64,000 nt of DNA. Source: Phymatolithon calcareum. Its lineage: Eukaryota; Rhodophyta; Florideophyceae; Hapalidiales. A program made the position numbers and the translations under genes. Of the stretch, positions 29,329-40,185 are shown piece after piece. The notes below the pieces were generated by a model. It ran no database searches, was not told where the DNA came from, and worked only from the letters and a program-made list of their open reading frames with translations. Position 1 is the first letter of the stretch, and each line of letters begins with the position of its first letter. Location of the stretch: assembly GCA_977006965.1 (NCBI GenBank), contig OZ345370.1, positions 1,116,001-1,180,000 of the forward strand. Reading direction: 5' to 3'.

Positions 29329-29906
29329 TTAATGTCCAAAATGTGCGAAAAGATCACCAGCGCATGAGGTCTGAGTCACGCTTGCTGGCGAGCGTCTGAA
29401 TTTGCGAGTAGCGCTTTTCCACTCTATGAAGCGCGGTTGTATGGAGCGCAAGGATGTCATGCTCTTTGTAAATATTCAGAAGCAAGGCGTACAAACACTG
29501 ATGGTCTCTGAGCCTAACAGAATTTTGCTGTGCTCTTATTCCAACATCGTATGAAATGAAATTTAGCGTTTCCAGTAATGCTGTCTATGTTGAGGTTATT
29601 GGCATGTAGAGCATGGTTCGTAACATGCAGGTACAATTATTCTGCAGCACAACGTGAAACTCTTTCACGTACATATCAAGCTGCATTTTGATTGCATGGG
29701 CATGGTCAACTTAGAACATTTTGGGACGTTTCCTGGGACACCTGGCCTAAGAAATCCGAGCTATGTCGCCTAAAGTCGCAACATGTTACATGCCGGCAGT
29801 GCCCATCTAGCGAAAGAGGGCTCCCACGCTTCCACGAGAAGCGGGCTAGGTGGCTGCTTCGCGCTCGCTCAAACGTTTTGCTGCAGCTCAAAGTGCGTTA
29901 GGTTCG
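29329..29906. promoter_or_regulatory. Divergent promoter region between E and F, copy 1
   Basis: 578 bases separate the starts of E (leftward) and F (rightward), with no convincing frame. The equivalent region of copy 2 (36669-37419) also separates divergently oriented F and E, so a shared bidirectional control region is the simplest reading. No TATA motif is certain. Confidence 0.45.
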
Positions 29907-31269
29907 ATGGATACTTCAGGTACCTCCCATCAGACCAACGGGCAGGCGAAGAACATTGTCCCTCGTCGGCCTTCGCATCCTAGTTCACTCTTAACACCGC
30001 ATCCTTGTTCAAACACTGGCTCCTACCTTATTCATTGTCAAGGTCCATACTTCAAACCGCACAAAACGCCACAGGACCATAATCCAGTCCCTAATACTCT
30101 CCGATCAACGTCTATTCGCTCAGCGCTATCGAGAGCTCAGGGAGTACCATCAAGAACCCAACCGAACCGTGGACTGCAGGCAACATCCATGTTAAGCATT
30201 ACTAGCGCAGTTTCCGGACCGGTTCATCCTCAGTTTGACTACGTGTCGGAGATTTCGGATCTTCAACAATCACACTCTCTTCTGCTCCGAAAAGTTGATC
30301 AGTTGACAGAAGATTTCCGCTGTTCTAAGATGGAAGCAGAAAGCGCCCTACGCGAAGCTACCCGTGAGTATCAAGTCTCCCGAGATTCGTACACTCTTCG
30401 ACGAACAGTCTTATTCGCTGGACTTAGTGCCTCTAACGCTCTAAAAGGCCCTTCAAAAGAGCTGTCCAAAAATCTGCGACCTATTGGCGAGGCAGCCTCT
30501 GTGCGACAAACCACCGTGAAGTCAAGACCCATGGACTGCTCTCTACACGAAATTTCGGGCTCTGGAAACAGCTTGTTCTAGAAGTCCTGGTATTTCCTGT
30601 GAACTTATTCCATCCGAATACTACGCGCTTAACCTTCCAGCAAGCAAAACTAACAATCTACAGATCACGTTCCCCACTTATTACGATTTTGGCGTTGCGC
30701 TTGGCATCGATATTTCGACAAGGGAGGCTGGAGCTTACAGAACACAGATGACGAGACAGAGAGCCGTGCGAGCTGTGCAGGTTGTAGGAATTGAACAAGT
30801 GTGCCGCGATGAAGCATTTCGCCAGCGACGTATTTTTCTCGGTCTTAGTGAGCCGAGGACTCGAAGCAGTACAGGAACAAGTCAAAATTTCCTCCTTCAG
30901 TCCAACGCAACGTGGTCCGACTCGTCCTGGGAGTCAGGTTTCGTTCGAAGTATGGACTTTCCGAAACTAGTATCTCCACAAAATCATTCTTCCCCTAATC
31001 GTACAATAACCTCCGACATCGACAACATTTGCGACCAGAATCCTGCCTTTTCGGTTCTCTGGCAGAAGTTTGTACAGGCAGATGTGGGGGAAGGCTCTTA
31101 TGAGGAGAGCAGTCTAGGTTCCCTTCGGTGCACTACTCCTGCAGTCGTCCTGCGGGGAAGGCTTCTAACTTCTAGTGTTCACACCATCTTCTCTACGCGT
31201 GTCGACGGTAAGCTACTGAAAGAGGTACTAGTCTCTCCACCGATTTCCGCCATGGCTCGTAGTACATGA
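29907..31269 (+). pseudogene. Element gene F, copy 1: coiled-coil protein
   Basis: From ATG 29907 the N-terminal 110 residues are Pro/Ser/Thr-rich. Then comes a heptad-like stretch (ISDLQQSHSLLLRKVDQLTE) and a basic helix LRRTVLFAGLSASNALK. The frame shifts at about 30545. The second reading gives IPSEYYALNLP, STREAGAYRTQM, GIEQVCRDEAFRQRR, then SSWESGFVRS and TTPAVVLRGRLLTSS. Copy 2 matches along the whole length (LRRALMFAKVNAVKVLK, YPSQFYSNFPD, CREAGFYKEK, WETGFRHG, MPAVVLRTSLLTSTPQ). The function is unknown; a structural or DNA-bridging partner of the transposase is possible. Confidence 0.6.
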
Positions 31270-33449
31270 TTGATTTTACTGCATTTCATAAAATATTGAA
31301 ATGTGTAATTCTTCTCTGTCTATTCCAGGAAAGTTTTCTACAACAGTGTTAAGTATGACGGATTAATTCGCCACCGCTCATGTGTAGTTGAGAGCGCGAG
31401 AAAATATCCTTACTTTCCAACGTTTGTCGCTTGTTCCAGGAATCACGCTGCTCTGATGATTACTTAGGATTACACTGAAGACTTCGTAATAAGTTGGGCT
31501 TTACCCATGTTAAGCACATCAGTGATTACGTCTCTAGGAACACGGATGTGCCATGACCGCATGTATGCGTGAAACCCAGGAATCCTCATTTATACTGACG
31601 CATGTGCTCATATGTGGCTTAGATGTACTGCTGTCTATCCGAAACATTTTCCAACTCATCATGCACATACTCGAAAACCGCGATTTTCGTGCACCTGGTC
31701 GAGGTTAGGGCCATTGCAGTACACCACGAGTGCCCGGTAAAGATTGTCGTTGCTCAGTTGCGCAGATTTTGCCGATTGCCGTGTATGATGCCTCGAGTTT
31801 TAAACGCGTAATTTAGCGTTTGCAATCAGCATGTTACAAAAAACGCTGATTTCGACATTCGCGTATGACGAAAATCAGCATTTTTCACGGCGCGAGCTCC
31901 CCCGGTGTATGAAACAAGTGATTGTTTGACAGCAGGACGACGTATTTTAGTTCGGCATAATGGACCTGACCGAATAGGAAGATGTAATATACAGTAGAAC
32001 ATAGACGTCGAGTTAATAATATAAATTGTGTTACGACAAAGTAGTGTATCGTTGGAGAAGATATGAATATATAAGAGAAAGAAATGCTGAAAACAGTACG
32101 GAGGGAATTTGGAGCATGGAGGGACACATATGGTGCTGAGCAGAGGTATGGAGAAGCGGATGTTCAAGAGAGATTTATTTGGTTATTGAGAAGATGTCCG
32201 CGGCCCATCCTGAGAGAACTGCAGAGGAAGAAAAGAGGAACTATGATAAGAGCTACAGAGCCTACGGAAGGTGATCGCCAATCGAGTCGGTCTTATGTAG
32301 AGAAAAGCGGGACCAGGAGGGGAAAGTATGATATTTCGAAATAACGAGAGTGATCCATGAACGGAAGCGGGATCGGAGGTACAGTTAGTGGACGTACAAA
32401 TGAAAAGAGGGAGCAGAGATAGTCTCCGGAGGGACAATTCGTGGCGCTATATATCTTCGTTTTCCTGTCCCGCAAGAGTTCCTCGAAATTGATCATTCAG
32501 CGCGTTAATCTAAAGTAGGAATCATTCCATTGATCAGTACTGTTCGTGAAAGAGCACTGCAGTGTAGTGTGGGACAAATCTTACTTCCAAAAGTGGTAAT
32601 GCATGCTTAACGACGTGGTAATGACGCGCGTTTCCTCGGGGTCGTGAATATATAGATGTTGTCCAGACCACTTAAGGCAATGCAACGGTCATTCAAGGTC
32701 TTGAACTTTTAGAAGAACTCTCTTGTTCCCATTAGCTACCAGAGGAGATCCGACACGCACATTAGCGAAATCGACACCGGCGAAACCCAGACGGTAAACA
32801 ATCACTGCTTTCAGAATGGCTTCCTCAGCTGGAAGGTCATCTTCCGTAATGGATTCAAAGCAAGTCAGAGAATACTGCAACAATGAGTTCCGGAATTTTG
32901 CTGTGGATACGGTGCGGCACGATACTTGGAAGATAGAGAGCGCAAGCGGTAGAACAAGGAGGAAATTCAAAAAAAGTTCCGGGTACTTGTAGAGCAGAGG
33001 ATAGCGCCTACATTACCTGCGGAAGCTGGCTCCAGGTGCCATTGCAAGCGTTGCGCCTTGAATAGGTGCCATCCATGAATCAATTGCCCTCTGGTAGAGT
33101 TAGTGGAACTCTTGCCTTGATCGAACGCTGTGTCTGACCGGAATAGCTCAAGCCCGGCAAATATAATCTTATATTTACCGGGCGCAGGGATAGCCGTGGG
33201 CGCCAGCGAGTGGAAAAATAATTACTAAGGAGAAATCTCCGATTGGACATCTATTTGAAAGAGGGTAATGGAAGTGATTGAGACTTATTGTAATTAATAG
33301 GGCAATTGATCAGTATTCAATTAGGTCGAAATCCAGGAGATTGAGCGCTGCATGAATGCAGGAAGGAGCTGTTCCTGAGTTTGAATGCTGTCCGGCGCAT
33401 GTGCTACTGAATATTCTATTTTTTGAATACATTTATGTCATTATCCTTT
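31270..33449. other. Spacer between the two A-F element copies
   Basis: About 2.2 kb without a supported gene. At about 31837-31877 an inverted repeat pairs CGCTGATTTCG with CGAAAATCAGC. It is followed at 31896-31910 by GCTCCCCCGGTGTAT, an end sequence shared with the dispersed repeat at 17865 and 41469. A plus-strand frame at 32084-32344 is basic and unassigned. The element termini should lie in this interval, but I could not see a matching pair of inverted repeats. Confidence 0.4.
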
Positions 33450-33565
33450 CATACTGGAAATCGTAATAGATCAGAGTGGTGGGGGTTGGACAGCAGCTTG
33501 GTAGCCCTGACAACTGCCTGATCGGTGGGAAACAGAGAGGAACGAGGACATCGCAAGGCGAAGAC

Positions 33566-35135
33566 ATGGGCGAGGAAGCGCAAGATATGAATGAGCGCCA
33601 AGAAGGCCGTGAGACAAGCGCGGCCAACCGCTCAGCGGACAATTCGGCTCCCCCCGGCGATCAAGCTTCTGTACAAACATTGGTCGTGCTGCAGGAAATG
33701 AACAAAGGCTTCATCAATGAGCTTAAAGCTCTGCGGACGGAGGTAAAGGCAATGAATTCGAAATTTTTTCAACAACTTGGTTTGCCGGCGTATGATGCCA
33801 TTGAACTGGAAGAGAGAAATACAGGCGGAACTTCAGCCGCGCGCTCTAATGGCAGTCGAAATGGAAGGGACAGAAGCTCAGGGAAGGGGTCATGGAAGAA
33901 GCCAGAGTTCGTGGCGGAGGTAATGGCCAAACGGCGATGTATCGACGCGCTACTGCAGTGGTCGGCGCTAACAACGGTATTGACGTTCAGCCAATCGCAT
34001 AGCACGCTGCGGACCTGGTTATCTGAAGGCGTCCGGGCAAGGCTATCCACATCTCTTGGTCGGCATGCGAACACCTCAGGTCTATCTGCGATGCTTTACT
34101 CCTCGACGCTAAACATCGTATAGACGCCTTTCCAGTGTGCGGTAGGCCATGTCTGGCTATTTATTCTACGCAGTTCTATCGTTATAATTCTCACGGATGC
34201 TAAGAAACATGAGTTTCCGCCTGAAAAAATGCCGGCTTGGCTCAATTCGTGCGGAAAACGGTCCAAAGCTTCGGTTCTCGCAGGAAACATTGTCGGAATG
34301 GCGGAAATAAAGACTGTAGCCACGATCACAAGCCGAGATGGACTGACCGCACCGCCCTCCAAGCGTGCTAAGCGGACGAGCCGTTCAGACCTGGGGAGTG
34401 ACCCTTTGGGGAGGAAACGCAAGGTTGCGCTTCAGGAAATTCGTGGCGGGCTTTTGGAGCAGATGACGAAAGGTCGTACGAACACAAGAAAGCAATAATT
34501 CCAGGAGTTCCTATTCTGCGTGGAAATGATCCAAAGCTATGAGTCCGTGGCGAAGGCTAAAGAGGATGGATACTCCATCGAGCTGCATGAAGCTGTTAGT
34601 GGGGAAGAGGAGACACCCGGGGAGGCGAGTGATCAAGATTCAATATGGGACATTCCACTTTCGATTGTTCCAGAAGCTGATTTTGACGGAGATGATGAGG
34701 AGATTGCGGATCAGGCTGCGACGCGCAAAGACGTACGGTGCCGTTCTCGAGTCCTGTGACATTTCTCTCCGAGGGGTGCATGTTATTGCGATAGCGTTGC
34801 GCGGACTGATTCAGCAAAGCTTGGGAGAGATTCCTTCTATAATGGAAACACTAGCGCTGGGGCGTGTGACGGAAAAGCTTGTGGATACAACATCCCATCC
34901 TGTGACAGCCATGCTAAGCCCCAAAGAGGCATCGGACGACAGAAAGACTATTGCGATTATTGACATGAGAATGGAGAAGCTGGAGATGGCATGGAGGGAG
35001 TACGAAATGGCAAGAGATGCTCAAGATGAGGCACTATCCTCTGTGGACTATAGCAACTCGCCCACAGGCGAAATGGAGGATGCGGATGAAGAAGGTGGCG
35101 ATTGCTTCAGGAACGCTGGAAAAGGAAGAATTTGA
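33566..35135 (+). pseudogene. Element gene A, copy 2
   Basis: Starts at MGEEAQDMNERQEG. The first reading ends at 34123 and similarity resumes at 34229 (NIVGMAEIKTV, matching NIVAIEEN of copy 1). A TAA at 34496-34498 interrupts in the same frame just before FQEFLFCVEMIQSYESV, which corresponds to YKDLFFLVEKIASYDSV. A frameshift at about 34730 leads to the last part (SLRGVHVIAIALRGL and EKLEMAWREYEMAR), ending in an acidic tail. The second half aligns well with copy 1, the first half poorly. Confidence 0.6.
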
Positions 35136-35489
35136 GAATGAGTAGTGGTGATGATTTGATTCTGTTTGTGTGTTCTCAGGAGGCGCAAGAAAGTTGCGGT
35201 AAATTGGAAAGTGACGAGCTTTGACGATTGTACGGGGGCTGAAAAGCCCGGCTTTTAGCGCTAGTGCATGGGGATAGTTATCAGACACTGGCAGAATGTG
35301 CAATAGTATATCGCTGCAGGCCATCTGGAGTGGAAGATGGTAAATATCGCTGCCATGGCTGTCACATCTCCCGATACCTTGGACAATACTTTTTACTCGC
35401 TCCGCCCTTGCAACGCAACTGGTTGCTTCAGGTAAGGTAGGAGGTTATGCAATCCTGTGTCGGTGGTCCCAAATTGCGTCTAGAAGTGC

Positions 35490-36668
35490 TCAGATATCTC
35501 TATTTTTGAAGTAAGGAGGGGAAACGATAATCTGCGTAAGCTTTTGATCAGATATCGGAGTAGCGAATACTTTCTGCGGTGTAGAAGTGAGCAGACTGGT
35601 TCGTAGAACCACGGCAGGCATAATGGAATGCAAATACCCCGGGAGGAGCTCCGCATTGTGCTGAGATATCCCGGCGGCCTCAGTACATCTTACCCAATGC
35701 AAAGCAAATTGTCTGTTCTCCTGAGGCGGCTGGTTCAGTTCAGAGCTCACCGAACGGCCGGAATGGCAGCTTGAAGGGTATTTGGACGCGTCAAAATGCC
35801 TGCAAATAGACGATAGTGTCTCAGAACCATGCCTAAAGCCCGTCTCCCAAGCATTCTCTGTCCACCTTGCACTGTCCTGGCCATGCACATGAACTGACCT
35901 GTTCAAAGCATGGAGAGGCATACCGTATCCAAGTACAACGCGTCGCTGGTGCCATGCGGTGGTCGAATTGGTTTCCATATCCACTCCGAGGACCTGAAGG
36001 GCTCGAATCTTCTTTGCCAAATTGATCTTCTCTTTGTAAAACCCTGCCTCTCGACAATGCACATTTATCTATTGTGCATTGCAGAAGTCAGAATACCTCT
36101 CAAATATAATGCGTAAGTTAGAAACTCGAGTAACGTCCGGAAAGTTAGAATAGAACTGCGATGGATACACGGAGCATCGAAGATTTGGACGACCAAGGAA
36201 CTCTGCCGCCATGAGCTGGAACTCGACGAGAGTGCAATCCGAATTACGCGATCGCAAAACGAGTTGTCGAACAGATTCTGCTGAGGATGCGTTCGGACGT
36301 GCTCGGCCAAGCTCTGAGATGTCTGTCTTGAGCACCTTAACAGCATTAACTTTTGCAAACATCAACGCTCGTCGGAGAATGCGGACCTCGAACTCTGCTC
36401 TACTATGAGCCTGGGAGGCAGTGTGAATGTCTAGCAGAGCGCGTGTATTATTCAATCTCTGCGTAAGAGCATATACATGGTTTGTCAGAGCGTCATGCGC
36501 GTCCTTCATTTGTTCGATTTCAAACGCATGCACAAATCGAGGTTCAGGCAAGGGATGGATTGCCGCAGCGCTCGATACTGGAGAAGATTCCGGTATAGAG
36601 CTTCGAAATGAAGCTCCTCGGTGGGCTAGAGCTTGAGAATGATTCTCGGCTGGACGCCCGTCAGGCAC
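35490..36668 (-). pseudogene. Element gene F, copy 2
   Basis: The first part (36668-36069) has a coiled-coil stretch, LRRALMFAKVNAVKVLK, then a run ending SVRQLVLRSRNSDCTL. A TAG at 36069-36071 interrupts in frame, and the second part (CREAGFYKEKINLAKKIRAL, WETGFRHGSE, MPAVVLRTSLLTSTP) continues in the same frame to 35490. Unlike copy 1 there is no frameshift in the middle, so the two copies carry different lesions in the same gene. Confidence 0.65.
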
Positions 36669-37419
36669 AGATTTTTTTGCCTATGTCGGAAGAAAGTGGA
36701 GAGCGGTCCATGGCCGTTGAGTGCAAAGGTACCGAAAAAGGTTTGAGCGGGCCAATACATGCTGGCATTGTCACAAGTTCTCCACATCATATGCCCCGGA
36801 CATCGGCACATGCCGCATCTGATTAACACAATCCTGCTTTAGCAGTATCACATATGGCCAGGAATATATCGACAGGTGGGTCTCGATCATTGCTTTGGGT
36901 ATTACTCTGTTACGATGATATTATAAGTTCATCGCGCAATATTGAATACAATGCTGCAAAAAAATTTCCATTACATTTCGTAAGGATCTTATACACTTTA
37001 ATGGACATCTATGGGTTTCCCATGGAGCAGATTCTTGCAAACACCAGAGAGCCTCTTCAGCCGTAGTTCATAGATACCATTCCACTCCTCATATTCCTCT
37101 CAAACTCTTTTTCTTCGACGGCGAATGCTATTTCCCATTGGAATTAGTCACCCATCAATATCCTACATGAACAATACCAAATATACTATTTAGTGATAGA
37201 TGTGGACATATGGACACCCTAGCTCTATATTATTCCTGACATCTTCATCATGTATAACACAGGTTTCGACTACACGTTATGGAAATCAAGGAAACGCTAC
37301 TCGTCCTTTTCCCAGAACACATCGAGAGTTGAGGAGCTGAGAAAATTCTATGCGGTGCGATCTTGTGTTATCAGCATCAATCTGCGAACGACGGCAATTT
37401 TTGTATCTCTTTAGTTCCC
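36669..37419. promoter_or_regulatory. Divergent region between F and E, copy 2
   Basis: About 750 bases between the divergent starts of F (leftward) and E (rightward). It corresponds in position to 29329-29906 of copy 1. A 70-codon plus-strand frame at 36854-37066 has no counterpart that I recognise. A regulatory role is inferred from layout. Confidence 0.35.
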
Positions 37420-37818
37420 ATGGATCGTATCACGCCCAAACGCACACGACGAAGTCGATACCGACTTCAGGACATACCTGACGTCTCTGTGAACGCTAGA
37501 CGATCTATTGTTATTATTTCCCCGTCGGCATTTGCCCCAGGCCCGGGTATCACTCGGTCGCCCGCGCCCGGAGAACACAATCCAACCCCGAGCCAACTAC
37601 CGTCATTCGCGCAAAACGGATCTCTTTCCCCGGTTCTAGTACCCCATTTGCACGACCTTGTACAGCTCTTCACTGCAGAAGGTGACGCGGAAGCTGTTAA
37701 CACGTTTGATGTCTTCGACGCTGCGGAAACGGTTTTCTCTCTGCGTTTCAACGTGGATTCTTCGAACATACTGCTGTTAGGACTGCGGCGCTCAGAAAGA
37801 GTCATGCAGACTACTTAG
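37420..37818 (+). CDS. Element gene E, copy 2
   Basis: From ATG 37420 the frame gives MDRITPKRTRRSRYRLQDIP, a basic leader like MTKRRRLSRYRFEKVP of copy 1. A Pro-rich middle follows, and the end FSLRFNVDSSNILLLGLRRS aligns with LNLKVQFESPITSWRILWAL. It is about 132 residues and uninterrupted. Its stop is followed immediately by the remnant of C, because D is deleted. Confidence 0.55.
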   Translation: MDRITPKRTRRSRYRLQDIPDVSVNARRSIVIISPSAFAPGPGITRSPAPGEHNPTPSQLPSFAQNGSLSPVLVPHLHDLVQLFTAEGDAEAVNTFDVFDAAETVFSLRFNVDSSNILLLGLRRSERVMQTT

Positions 37819-37819
37819 C

Positions 37820-38517
37820 ATGTCTCCTTTGTCTTCCTCATACATCCTACCCCTACACAGCTTACGCGCAGCGATGGTTGAAGCAAAAAGTCGAGTTCCT
37901 ATTACGAGCGGTGGTGCTCCGTTGATTCGTTCCTCACTGGACCCGTACCGTGCCTGTTTCATGGCCCCGGACTATTTATTAACGAGTCATTTCCGAGACT
38001 GTCTAAATCTAGCGTACAAACTGCTTCCATCGCTTACTCATCGGAACCTGCGAGGAGTTCATGCTTGGTTATCTCTCCGACTGTCACCTACCCATCTAGA
38101 ACAGACTATTCGACAGAGACCGAACAGTGTTGTACAACATGACCATGACGGAACTGTATAGTCTGGCTCTCGTGGCAGCGCAAGCTCTCCGTAATGGTTC
38201 TGCCGCGGCAAGTTCCCGACTTGGATCCAACGAGAGCTTATCAGAGAGATGTAGAGCTGCCGTGACCCTCGTAGGTTCTATTTCCGGCCTTCTCGCAGAG
38301 CTTTGGTACGTGCCTCGAGAAGGCAGAGACAGTTTTCCTGTCGTACATTCTTTCTTTATGGATCATAGTGGAGCGCGAATTCGACGTCTACAGATCTTAA
38401 CCATGCAGCATATAACTCGAGTGTCCCAACTCTGCTCCATGTCCGAAGATGATGTCACTGCGCTCAATGACACCAGATGCCCCCGTTCTATACGTCTGAC
38501 CCTCGGCAATAGGGGTC
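37820..38517 (+). pseudogene. Element gene C, copy 2 (C-terminal half only)
   Basis: Similarity to copy 1 begins at about 37850 (LPLHSLRAAMVEAK with LVLHHLRSEIIKVR). It continues through LDPYRACFMAPDYLLTSHFRD, shifts frame at about 38105, and resumes in RLFDRDRTVLYNMTMTEL and LVGSISGLLAELW. The two aspartate blocks seen in copy 1 are absent. The 679-base element at 38518 truncates the C-terminal end. Confidence 0.6.
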
Positions 38518-39196
38518 GCCCCGGACGGATTACGGTCCAATCCGTTTCCGCCAAGTCGGCCTATAGATATCCGTAATCCGCCCATCTCACAATATGAGTT
38601 CGTAAAATCCGTCCGCGTGGATAATGCGAGACCGCACTCAGATCCGTGATCCGTAAAACATCCAGCAAAAAGCCAGCAGAACCAATCCGCTAGCAATCCG
38701 TACAAATTTAAGTCAGTTTTCAGTCCGCTCACATTCCGCCTGGATTTCATTGAGCTGATCCGCGTCCAGACCGCCACCCAATCAGGTCAACTACACTAGA
38801 AGGGAGGAAGGAAGCCGGCGGCGAGAGAGAGAGATTTAAACCATGGTTTATAAGTTTTAGGAGTACGCAGTACCACTATGATAGACGCGGCGGCGGCGAG
38901 AGCTGAAGAATGGATCCGTAAACAATCTGCCAATGAATGTCCATCAATAGAATCCGTTCAAAATCCGTATTATTTTTAAAATCGGAGGCGGCATCCGTCA
39001 AAATTATCCTCAAATTGAATCCGTTCCCGTAAAAAAGGTTCCGGTTTTCAAAAATTCGAAAAAATAATCCGGTCAAAGACCGGTTCCCCAAAATCCGTGA
39101 AACGTCCATATTTTTAGAATCCGTGAGATTTTGGTTCAGGCTCCGCCCGATTACACTCCCGGAACGGATTGGATCACGGATCAATCCGTGCGGGGC
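38518..39196. mobile_element. 679-base non-autonomous element with ATCCGT subterminal repeats
   Basis: The left end GCCCCGGACGGATT and the reverse complement of the right end, GCCCCGCACGGATT, match over 14 bases with one difference. Further in, both ends read (G)GTCCAATCCGTT or GATCCAATCCGTT. At least a dozen ATCCGT/ACGGAT hexamers are scattered through both flanks. Inverted ends with repeated subterminal hexamers recall hAT-type MITEs. No target duplication is clear, and there is no coding capacity. Confidence 0.7.
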
Positions 39197-40178
39197 AACC
39201 ACTACTCGGCAAAGAGCACTCCGCATCATGTATGGCCATGAAAGCTATCGACTGGCCTAATGTGCACCGCCTACAAGAATTGTTCCACGTCACATTACCA
39301 ATGCTGGGTCATGTGGAACGAGTTGGGGAGATTTTGCTCGAAAAGGCTCATCAGGGTTCGAAAAGAGCAATCAGGCAATCTAAAAACAACGGCATTCATC
39401 TCCTATGTATGACTTCAGTCGCTTTAAGCGATTGGAAAGGTCGGCTTGCCTTGCTACAGCCCCAAGCGTCGAATATAGATGAGAGTGCGCTGCGGGGATG
39501 TTTCCGGCTCTTAGCCGGTCGTGACATTATATCGAACCTTCGCAGACGCTTTCTGCCCGAGCATGTTGCGCAGATACAGAGAACACTCGGGCCGGATCAC
39601 TGTATTTCCAAAGAGCTCATCAACCAGGGTCAAGCAGTGGTATCTCCCCGATACCTACGCTGGAGTCTACGTGGTCTCATCGAAACAGTCAGCCGCTCCA
39701 CTATCTATTCCTCACCTTCTCGTCGTGCTTTATGCTCTCTACTTGACACTACATACCCGTTCAACTTACCCACTACCGCAGTCCAAATTGCAGACGGAAT
39801 TGTTTCCAGTCACTCAGACGGTCTTGGTGGCCCATCAATCAGCTGCGGCAAAGTTATCGAGACTCTGCCTTCCGGCCGCACGACTTCGACTTTCATAGAC
39901 CTTTCGTCTTACAAACCAACTTCATGCCCCTTCTTTCTGACATTGAAGACAGTGGCCCGTCCTTTTGGTTCCTTTGCCAAGTTTTGCACATCCAGAGGGA
40001 AGGTGTTGAAGAATTCTATGTCGCAGTTCTGCCTTGCGTCCCGATGTCACGTTGGCTTACTGATTTTGACGAGGCCAGTTCTAGTCAGGACCAAAGCGTA
40101 CTTGACCAACTTTACAACGTCTATACTGTCTCCCATAATAAACCAATGTCTTTTGCTCAAATACACGCAGATATGTGA
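39197..40178 (+). pseudogene. Element gene B, copy 2: transposase C-terminal part
   Basis: Reads GQPLLGKEHSAS, DWPNVHRLQEL, TLPMLGHVERVGEILLEKAHQ and KRAIRQSKN, then DWKGRL. All of these align with copy 1, including the candidate catalytic Glu in LLEKAHQ. A frameshift at about 39905 moves the final similarity block (GPSFWFLCQVLH, EFYVAVLPCVP) to another frame that ends at 40178. Confidence 0.6.
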
Positions 40179-40185
40179 AAAGTAG

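Larger units (their letters stand above)
20600..31270. mobile_element. Multi-gene DNA transposon A-F, copy 1 (nearly complete, internally inverted)
   Basis: The block contains gene A (+), then B, C, D and E (all -) and F (+). The same genes occur at 33.5-40.2 kb in the order A+, F-, E+, C+, B+. So everything right of A is one inverted block relative to copy 2, or A is. D/C/B carry DDE-transposase motifs similar to CACTA/Plavaka enzymes. I could not find the terminal inverted repeats; the limits given are those of the coding content. Confidence 0.75.
33450..40185. mobile_element. Multi-gene DNA transposon A-F, copy 2 (D and half of C deleted)
   Basis: Gene order is A+, F-, E+, C(partial)+, B+, each recognisable by alignment to copy 1. 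All genes are broken by stops or frameshifts. Genes D and the N-terminal half of C, which hold the first two catalytic aspartates, are missing, so this copy cannot encode an active transposase. A 679-base inverted-repeat element sits between C and B. Boundaries are the limits of coding similarity. Confidence 0.75.

Noticed and set aside
31885-32127. Minus-strand frames in the spacer between the two element copies
   Set aside because: Hydrophobic translations of AT-rich DNA, overlapping frames on both strands, no motif.
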